A DNA stretch of 20,485 nucleotides, taken from the NCBI GenBank assembly GCA_028723145.1, contig JAQYFM010000051.1:1-20485 (forward strand), read 5' to 3'. Numbering within the stretch: the first letter of the stretch is position 1; every line of letters starts with the position of its first letter. This DNA comes from Spirochaetales bacterium. GTDB lineage: Bacteria; Spirochaetota; Spirochaetia; Sphaerochaetales; Sphaerochaetaceae. A program made the translations under genes and the position numbers. Of this stretch, positions 8,901 to 12,919 are shown one piece after another. The notes under the pieces are model-generated. The model was not told the DNA's origin. It searched no databases and was given only the letters and a program-made list of their open reading frames with translations.

Positions 8901-9156
8901 AACATTCTGTCCTCACGATGGTGGTCCATATCTTAAGAAGTTTACCCTTTTCTCAAGAAAGGATGACTTTGAAAATAGTACTAACTCTGGCTTCTGGATT
9001 TTCGCAGAAAAGATTGTTGCAAGAGTTGATGGTAAGATAATTGAAGGTAAGGTCTTTGATGACCATGCAGAGATTGATCTTGATGAAAAGCTTTTAGCTA
9101 TCATCGATAAAGTTATCACTAGATATCCATATTTACTAAATAGTGTGGAGGAATGA
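5917..9156 (+). CDS. ygfK: YgfK-type putative selenate reductase / purine-pathway oxidoreductase (FMN-FAD-FeS), with metal-binding repeat insert
   Basis: A 1079-residue multidomain iron-sulfur flavoprotein matching the YgfK family. Residues about 1-440 form a dihydroorotate-dehydrogenase-like FMN barrel (ECVTPLGPAAGPHTQLAQN, TISTMHGCPPKEIEAIC). Residues about 450-540 are a glutamate-synthase-type FeS domain with C456, C461 and C465, then the CDHQCQNHC motif. Residues about 553-840 are a two-dinucleotide-fold module with GAGPAG from G558 and GGGNTA from G686. The C-terminus is a ferredoxin-like domain (C929, C932 and others; C988/C991/C994/C998). Electrons probably pass from NAD(P)H through FAD and FeS centres to the FMN barrel. 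E. coli YgfK is about 1030 residues; the surplus matches a repeat insert at residues 852-897 (separate entry). It starts an operon with ssnA and has its own promoter. The family is named for selenate reduction, but genetic work in gut anaerobes links it to anaerobic purine breakdown. The exact reaction is unsettled. Confidence 0.93.
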   Translation: MADKMRPVPFLNLLERIVGEYRNEGSVFSIHESEFYKSKKDKSVKVFTQECVTPLGPAAGPHTQLAQNIIAAYLTGARFIELKTVQIMDTLEIAKPCIDARDEGYNVEWSTEYTLPKAYDEYLKAWILLHVIETLMQGGKFDHPSFIFNMSVGYNLEGIKTERMQKFINSMLDADVDGRFDTYISDLKKVLEPGYFDGTPWEGLESKVIEMLPKISKRISPSVTISTMHGCPPKEIEAICTYMLSEKHIDTFVKLNPTLLGFDEVRKILDDLGYTYVGLKRESFEHDLQYPDAVSMLTRLIALAKKEGKGFGVKLTNTLGSVNDQGVLPGEEMYMSGRTLLPISTSVALRLSKEFDGKLPISYSGGANALTVKDLFEAGIHPITLATDMLKPGGYNKMNQLCEIVNDSNGWSMDSIDIEKLSALNAKARDRKNYISKDFRGTNKAKDNTPLPLTDCYVSPCVSACPIHQDIPEYIQLMGEGKVAEALAVILDKNALPNITGWICDHQCQNHCTRLDYEGPVKIREMKRLAALEGLDEYLNEIWVKPSDPADVKAAVVGAGPAGLSAALFLARAGFKTEIFEREKSAGGVVSNIIPEFRIPREVVERDVNFILSHGVDITYGVKPEDVKVDTLKKAGFDYIFYALGAEKENKIKLEGEGNVVDAITFLGHEKKGTGLDIGSDVIVVGGGNTAMDAARAAIRKGAKVTVVYRRSFAEMPADREEYEAALLDGVNFAFLTNPKKIENGVLTLSVMKLGEKDKSGRRRPEETGEVITLNCSTIVTATGNKPDTDMFTSLGVAVEDGYPTDSEGVYVVGDALTGPTTVVRCIASARDAVDRAIDDVIAKLEDEDEHDDDCDCGCHDHDDECDCGCHDHDDECDCGCHDHDHDDDCDCGCHDHEDEELSDEELEKAENEFFESIRQRKSRILQSCDKCSSKDFMKREACRCVECSYLCNKCVEVCPNRANMAIDLRDTGLFDDPFQILHIDAYCNECGNCATFCPHDGGPYLKKFTLFSRKDDFENSTNSGFWIFAEKIVARVDGKIIEGKVFDDHAEIDLDEKLLAIIDKVITRYPYLLNSVEE
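8470..8607 (+). repeat. 33-bp tandem repeat encoding four DD[DE]CDCGCHDH metal-binding units inside ygfK
   Basis: There are four in-frame units: 8470-8502, 8503-8535, 8536-8574 (with a 6-bp insertion adding Asp-His) and 8575-8607. Each encodes an 11-residue unit with three Cys and two His: DDDCDCGCHDH, DDECDCGCHDH twice, and DDDCDCGCHDH. In total there are 12 Cys and 9 His in 46 residues. Units 2 and 3 differ at only two bases over the shared 33, which suggests recent duplication. The tract lies between the NAD(P)H/FAD module and the C-terminal ferredoxin domain. It is flanked by acidic linkers (KLEDEDEH before, EDEELSDEELEKAE after). Confidence 0.95.
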
Positions 9157-9157
9157 T

Positions 9158-10492
9158 ATGTCTATTTTAATTAAAAATGTCAGAGTAATGCAAACAGAGG
9201 CTCCTTTTGATGTAAAGGAGAACATGGATGTATTTGTTGATGATGGTTTTATTAAGATGGTTGGCGCAAATCTTGCGCCAAACGCTGATAAAGTCATTGA
9301 TGGACGTGGTAAGACTTTAATTCCTGGTAATGTATGCTCACATCACCACTACTATTCAGGTCTTTCAAGAGGTATGTTAATTTCTGCAGGCCCTCAGACA
9401 GATTTTATCCAGGTATTAAAAGAATGGTGGTGGCGCTTAGATCGCGGGCTTGATGAAGAAGCTTGTTACTACTCATCATTAATCTGTTCAATGGATGCAA
9501 TTAAAGCAGGTACAACCTGTGCAATTGACCACCATGCATCACCTTCTTACATTAAGGGATCACTTTCAACTATTGCAAAAGGTATGGAAGAGGTTGGTCT
9601 ACGAGGTTCTACTTGTTACGAAATTACAGATCGTAATGGTGGAATGGATGAAGTAAAGGCTGGTGTTGAAGAAAATATTCGCTTTGCAAAAGAAGTTGAT
9701 GCAAAGAAAAAGAATGGTAAGGTCCTTGTTGAATCCATGATTGGTGGTCATGCTCCATTTACTATTCCAGATGAAGGCTTAGCAATGATGAGCCAGGCTA
9801 TGAAGGAAACAGGTCGAGGTATGCATCTTCATGTAGCTGAAGATAAATACGATGTAGTATGGTCACACCATATGCACAATGAGGATATTATCGACCGCCT
9901 CGATCGTTTTGGCCTTTTAACAGATAATACACTTCTTGTTCATGGACTACACCTTTCTGAAAAAGAAATAAGAACTATTAATGAAAGGAATTGTTTCTTT
10001 GCTCATAACGGTAGAAGTAACATGAATAACCATGTTGGATATTGTAAAAACCTTCCAATTATTAAAAACCTTGTAATTGGTACAGATGGTTGCGGTGGAA
10101 ATATGTTTGAGGAATTAAAAATTGCATTCTTCAAGCATAAAGATGAAGGACTTCCTTTCTGGCCAGCTGAGTTTGTAAATGCTCTCAATCGTGGTAACAG
10201 ATTAGTTGAAAAGAGCTTTAATGATGGAAGAAAGTGGGGACGTGTTGAAGAAGGCTATACAGCTGACTTAACTTTACTTGATTATTCTGCTCCAACACCA
10301 ATTGTAAGTGCAAATGCTGCTGGTCACTTCGTTTGGGGTATGAGCTCTAATAGTGTTAACTCTGTTATCGTCGATGGCAAGCTAATACTCGATAATAGAT
10401 CTTTTGTTAATCTAGATGAAGAGAAGATCTATGCTGAAGCACGTCGTGTTGCACAACGTGTCTGGAATACAGTTGATAAGATAAAACCATAA
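9158..10492 (+). CDS. ssnA: SsnA-type amidohydrolase (selenium metabolism / purine degradation cluster)
   Basis: A 444-residue metal-dependent hydrolase of the amidohydrolase superfamily, in the chlorohydrolase/guanine-deaminase branch. Likely metal ligands are H62 and H64 in VCSHHHYYSGLSRG, H223/H225 in MHLHVAED, H262 in LVHGLHLS, and D310 in IGTDGCGG. These fit the HxH...H...D pattern of a mononuclear metal centre. The C-terminus has the usual small beta domain (GYTADLTLLDY). The ATG at 9158 is chosen over an upstream in-frame start because GGAGG (9147-9151) is 6 nt away and the protein then starts like its homologues. It begins 1 nt after the ygfK stop, so the two are coupled. SsnA travels with YgfK and XdhD in many anaerobes. 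It probably opens or deaminates a ring intermediate, but the substrate cannot be read from sequence. Confidence 0.93.
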   Translation: MSILIKNVRVMQTEAPFDVKENMDVFVDDGFIKMVGANLAPNADKVIDGRGKTLIPGNVCSHHHYYSGLSRGMLISAGPQTDFIQVLKEWWWRLDRGLDEEACYYSSLICSMDAIKAGTTCAIDHHASPSYIKGSLSTIAKGMEEVGLRGSTCYEITDRNGGMDEVKAGVEENIRFAKEVDAKKKNGKVLVESMIGGHAPFTIPDEGLAMMSQAMKETGRGMHLHVAEDKYDVVWSHHMHNEDIIDRLDRFGLLTDNTLLVHGLHLSEKEIRTINERNCFFAHNGRSNMNNHVGYCKNLPIIKNLVIGTDGCGGNMFEELKIAFFKHKDEGLPFWPAEFVNALNRGNRLVEKSFNDGRKWGRVEEGYTADLTLLDYSAPTPIVSANAAGHFVWGMSSNSVNSVIVDGKLILDNRSFVNLDEEKIYAEARRVAQRVWNTVDKIKP

Positions 10493-10549
10493 TAAATACT
10501 TTATCTTTATACTTAGTTTCTAGAAAAATTGTTTTTTATCTCCTTATTG

Positions 10550-10579
10550 ACCACCGTTTTTAATAGTTCGGTGGTTTTT
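10550..10579 (+). terminator. Rho-independent terminator of ygfK-ssnA
   Basis: ACCACCG (10550-10556) pairs with CGGTGGT (10569-10575) around a 12-nt loop. A T run (10575-10579, then CTTTT) follows. It lies 57 nt after the ssnA stop. Confidence 0.85.
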
Positions 10580-10618
10580 CTTTTAATTATCAGGTGTCAG
10601 ATGTTATGTAATATGTAT

Positions 10619-10697
10619 GTAATAAGTGTGATAAAATATGTAAAAAGTAACATTAAAAATGTAATAAGTTTGTTAAAGTGTCATAAGTTTGACTAAA
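10619..10697 (+). repeat. Four phased imperfect direct repeats (GTAATAAGTTTGnTAAA) upstream of exported protein 1
   Basis: The copies begin at 10619 (GTAATAAGTGTGATAAA), 10640 (GTAAAAAGTAACATTAAA), 10661 (GTAATAAGTTTGTTAAA) and 10680 (GTCATAAGTTTGACTAAA). Start-to-start spacing is 21, 21 and 19 bp, about two helical turns, so all would face the same side of DNA. A related GTCATAAAG lies in the promoter spacer (10761-10769). GTCATAAGTTT recurs at 11960-11970, upstream of the paralogous gene. This is a plausible multimeric operator. Confidence 0.6.
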
Positions 10698-10751
10698 AAT
10701 TAGCTAAAATAACCTATTTTTAAACTTTTTTTAAAATTTTTCTTAAATTTG

Positions 10752-10781
10752 TTGACATAAGTCATAAAGATGGATTATATT
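10752..10781 (+). promoter_or_regulatory. Sigma-70 promoter of exported protein 1
   Basis: TTGACA (10752-10757), an 18-bp spacer, and TATATT (10776-10781). The predicted start is near 10788, leaving a leader of about 40 nt with AAAGGGA (10811-10817) before the ATG. The same TTGACATAAG string begins the promoter of the paralogue at 12086. Confidence 0.65.
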
Positions 10782-10828
10782 AAGGATGTAAACAACGAAA
10801 TAAAAAACAGAAAGGGATTTAAAGAATT

Positions 10829-11392
10829 ATGAAAAAGTTTTTAGCAGTTTTATTAGTAGCTCTCGTAGCAGTAACAGCAGTATTTGCAGCAGATGCAACA
10901 ATTACATTAAAGAATACAGTAGCAGGTACACTACCAGCTGTCACAGTTAAATATGGTTCAGAAGAAAATCTTTTAGCAGCTGTTTCTACTAAGGATGATG
11001 TTGTAGGTAACTTAAACGAAGTAGGTGGAACAAGATATTTTGCTGTTGAATTAGTTGGTAACTGGGCTAATGATAAGAATTGGGACATTACAATTGAGAC
11101 AGAGCCATTTATGCTTTATGATGCTAATTTTACAAATAAATTAACACCAAATAACGGTAGTTATAAAGTTCCAACAACTTTTACAATGACAGGTACTGAT
11201 TATAAAGTAGGTGAAAAAACATTAGCAACATCTTCTTATGCAGATGGTAAATTATCAGTAGGTTATAAAGAGTATTCAAATATCTCTACTGCAAAAGTAG
11301 TTGCAAGAGGTACATTAACTTGGGATAAAGTTGCTGACTTAGTAGCAGGTAACTATAAATCAGATGTAAAAATTACAGTTTCTGATAAATAA
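10829..11392 (+). CDS. Small exported protein of unknown function (paralogue of 12156-12716)
   Basis: A 187-residue protein with a classic Sec signal peptide. It has two lysines, a hydrophobic core to residue about 18, and AxA-type cleavage after VFA (A20) or the next Ala. The mature part is rich in Thr, Val, Lys and Gly with alternating hydrophobic residues, suggesting a beta-sandwich. The C-terminal pattern (TLTWDK...AGNYKSDVKITVS) resembles the last strands of spore-coat-U- or pilin-like secreted domains. It has no cysteine. It shares length, an LKNTVA motif just after the signal peptide, a KYG motif and the C-terminal W..AG.Y..D pattern with the second exported protein. It is monocistronic, with a strong promoter and terminator. 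It may be an abundant periplasmic or surface protein; function unknown. Confidence 0.8.
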   Translation: MKKFLAVLLVALVAVTAVFAADATITLKNTVAGTLPAVTVKYGSEENLLAAVSTKDDVVGNLNEVGGTRYFAVELVGNWANDKNWDITIETEPFMLYDANFTNKLTPNNGSYKVPTTFTMTGTDYKVGEKTLATSSYADGKLSVGYKEYSNISTAKVVARGTLTWDKVADLVAGNYKSDVKITVSDK

Positions 11393-11413
11393 TTAAATGA
11401 TATAGTTGATAGG

Positions 11414-11443
11414 AAAGAGCCTCCATTGAGAGGTTCTTTATTA
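11414..11443 (+). terminator. Terminator after exported protein 1
   Basis: AAAGAGCCTC (11414-11423) pairs with GAGGTTCTTT (11430-11439), with one G-U pair and a 6-nt loop. The 3' arm ends in T's and runs into ATTATTAAA. It lies 21 nt after the stop. Confidence 0.7.
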
Positions 11444-11474
11444 TTAAATCATTATCCGAAGATATTATGCTGAG

Positions 11475-11518
11475 CACTCTTTTATTACTAATTACATTAG
11501 TAGTAAAGAGTGTTTTTT
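11475..11518 (+). terminator. Second, stronger rho-independent terminator
   Basis: CACTCTTT (11475-11482) pairs with AAAGAGTG (11505-11512). The stem extends on its loop side through ACTAAT/ATTAGT after a bulge, and six T's (11513-11518) follow. It lies about 35 nt beyond the first terminator with no gene between, so it is either a backup terminator or the end of a short RNA. Confidence 0.75.
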
Positions 11519-12085
11519 ATATCCTGGATAGAAAGTTTTAGTATCACTTAATCTTGAAATTGGGATGAATAAGATAATCAAATTGTTAATTTTTTTTACG
11601 ACGCATTTTGATTATCTTATTATTAACAAATGTTTATCAATCTTGTTGGATTATATTTAGATGCTAAATCAAAAAAAAATATTATTTTAATAATATATAC
11701 TTGATTTCTAATCTGGATAACTAAAAAAACTCTTTATTTTGATAATACCTATATGATAATAAATTTCACTTTGATCTTTGTTTGATTATAAATGGCTTAT
11801 TTAGTAAGGAATTATTTTTTTTGTAATGTGGTTAATTGTAGAAATACTAATGCTTAGGAATTAAGTGAGTTTTGTATATTAGGTATTACATGTACCTGTA
11901 GTGAAACAATACAGCGTTATGCTTGGAGGAATAAACTAGTATAAGTCACTATTTTTTTTGTCATAAGTTTTTGTGATTTTTTTGCTTATTATTATATTTA
12001 AATAAGTTATGACATTATTAAATTTTTATAATATAAAGAATTAATAAAATTTGTATATTTATAATAAAAAAATATAATAAAACAA
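11519..12085. other. Very AT-rich 567-bp spacer without a recognisable gene
   Basis: No credible coding frame was found. It contains nested inverted repeats (11568-11629). It also has a potential short structured transcript ending in GTAGTGA (11898-11904) / TCACTAT (11946-11952) plus a T8 run at 11952-11959. A 7-bp inverted pair GTCATAA (11960-11966) / TTATGAC (12007-12013) follows, then long A/T tracts (12014-12085) leading into the next promoter. The AT tracts could be UP-element-like or a nucleoid-protein binding region. Confidence 0.5.
11568..11629. repeat. Interlocked inverted repeats (15-bp and 8-bp arms)
   Basis: AATAAGATAATCAAA (11568-11582) has a perfect reverse complement at 11607-11621. 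The next 8 bases after each arm, TTGTTAAT (11583-11590) and ATTAACAA (11622-11629), are also exact reverse complements of each other. The order is therefore A-B-(16 nt)-A'-B'. No T-run follows, so it is not a normal terminator. Confidence 0.6.
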
Positions 12086-12114
12086 TTGACATAAGAGTTG
12101 TTTTAATATATATT
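12086..12114 (+). promoter_or_regulatory. Sigma-70 promoter of exported protein 2
   Basis: TTGACA (12086-12091), a 17-bp spacer, and TATATT (12109-12114). It shares TTGACATAAG with the promoter at 10752, which suggests the two paralogues are expressed in similar ways. Confidence 0.65.
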
Positions 12115-12155
12115 ATAACCATAAAGACATTGCACATAGTCTATAGGGGAAAATG

Positions 12156-12716
12156 ATGAAAAAGATAATTGTAAGTTTATTAATGGTTTTGGTTGCTTGT
12201 TCTGCTTTGTTTGCAGCAAGTGATAGTAACATTGTTTCACTTAAAAATACTGTTGCTGCTCATCAACAGATATTAATTAAATATGGTGATGATATTGTTG
12301 ATGGAAATGATAATCCTTTTTTAGTTGATCTTAAATCTGGTAGTGCTAAGAAGATTTCATTAGTATGGACTGGAAATACTGATAATTCAGAAAAACAAGA
12401 AGGTTTTAACCTTGCATTTGCAGCTTTGGGATTTAAAAACTCTAACGCTACAGTAGAAGAAGAATATGTAAGAGTTACACTTGAAGGTTTACCATCAACT
12501 AATACTGATTTCGAAATAAAAGATAATAAAGGTAATAAAGTTGGTAGTGGTTCAAAAGCTGCTGCTGACGTCCATGCGGTTGTTAAGTATACACCAGAAA
12601 AGAACACCTATGGTACCTATACAATTGCAGAATTTACTCCTAAGTGGAATGGTGGTTACAATTGGACTGCTGGTGAATACAGTTGCGATATTGAAGTATA
12701 CATTAGTGCTTTATAA
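12156..12716 (+). CDS. Small exported protein of unknown function (paralogue of 10829-11392)
   Basis: A 186-residue protein. Two ATGs are adjacent (12153 and 12156). The second is preferred because AGGGGA (12145-12150) is only 2 nt from the first. The signal peptide is MKK plus a hydrophobic core, with a likely signal peptidase I site after LFA (A20). However, LVAC (residues 12-15) also fits a lipobox, so it could be a lipoprotein anchored at C15. The mature region starts with a SLKNTVA motif and has alternating beta-like patterns. It ends in W...AGEYSCDIEVYIS, resembling the last strands of secreted beta-sandwich domains. Overall similarity to the first paralogue is low, but length, both terminal motifs and promoter type agree. 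Function unknown; export is well supported. Confidence 0.8.
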   Translation: MKKIIVSLLMVLVACSALFAASDSNIVSLKNTVAAHQQILIKYGDDIVDGNDNPFLVDLKSGSAKKISLVWTGNTDNSEKQEGFNLAFAALGFKNSNATVEEEYVRVTLEGLPSTNTDFEIKDNKGNKVGSGSKAAADVHAVVKYTPEKNTYGTYTIAEFTPKWNGGYNWTAGEYSCDIEVYISAL

Positions 12717-12741
12717 TAATTTATCAAGATTTTAATGGAGG

Positions 12742-12765
12742 GGAGCCGTTTGGCTCCTTTTTTTT
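12742..12765 (+). terminator. Rho-independent terminator of exported protein 2
   Basis: GGAGCC (12742-12747), loop GTTT and GGCTCC (12752-12757) are followed by eight T's (12758-12765), 25 nt after the stop. Confidence 0.9.
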
Positions 12766-12780
12766 ATATATACTGTACAT

Positions 12781-12811
12781 TGTTGTAATTTGTTGCAAAA
12801 TAATTTTGCAA
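12781..12811 (+). promoter_or_regulatory. Operator of the molybdenum hydroxylase operon (element shared with ygfK, plus palindrome over the -35)
   Basis: TGTTGTAATTTGTTGCAA (12781-12798) matches 16 of 18 bases of the element at 5834 and lies at the identical distance from the -10 box (47 bp). Overlapping it is a perfect palindrome, TTGCAAAATAATTTTGCAA (12793-12811; 8-bp arms, 3-bp centre). Its right arm covers the weak -35. This architecture suits a repressor, or an activator contacting the polymerase from just upstream. Confidence 0.65.
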
Positions 12812-12833
12812 ATCTGAGTCCCTGTAGTATAAT
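12806..12833 (+). promoter_or_regulatory. Promoter of the molybdenum hydroxylase operon
   Basis: A perfect -10 TATAAT (12828-12833) lies 16 bp after a poor -35, TTGCAA (12806-12811). This is the same spacing as in the ygfK promoter. The expected start is near 12840. Confidence 0.6.
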
Positions 12834-12839
12834 TAACTT

Positions 12840-12880
12840 GAAGTATATTTATTAATAATTTCTTATAGTTAATATACTTC
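12840..12880 (+). promoter_or_regulatory. 5' leader hairpin of the xdh mRNA
   Basis: GAAGTATATT (12840-12849) and AATATACTTC (12871-12880) form a perfect 10-bp stem with a 21-nt loop. It starts at the predicted first base of the transcript. No T-run follows, so it is more likely a 5' stabiliser or protein site than an attenuator. Confidence 0.45.
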
Positions 12881-12919
12881 CATTATTTTTAAACTAATAT
12901 AATGGTTGACGGAGGCTAC

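Larger units (their letters stand above)
10493..10828. other. Long AT-rich intergenic region (ssnA to exported protein 1)
   Basis: This 336-bp spacer holds the ssnA terminator (10550-10579), four phased direct repeats (10619-10697), a run of A/T tracts (about 10698-10750) and a consensus-like promoter (10752-10781). No small gene with a ribosome site was seen. Confidence 0.7.

Noticed and set aside
10619..10697. CRISPR-like array
   Set aside because: The units are imperfect, 17-18 bp long and separated by only 1-4 bp, so there are no spacers. Phased operator sites fit better.
11568..11629. Insertion-sequence ends
   Set aside because: The inverted repeats are only about 60 bp apart in total, enclose no gene, and show no flanking target duplication.
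11919..11939. Mini-ORF ATG...TAG of six codons
   Set aside because: Too short, no ribosome site before it, and it lies in a region with no other coding signal.
12902..12919. Upstream in-frame ATG for the first xdh gene
   Set aside because: The ribosome site GGAGG (12911-12915) is inside this stretch and serves the ATG at 12920.
12834..12919. Molybdenum-cofactor riboswitch upstream of the xdh operon
   Set aside because: The leader is about 80 nt with a single simple hairpin, too short and simple for the Moco motif.
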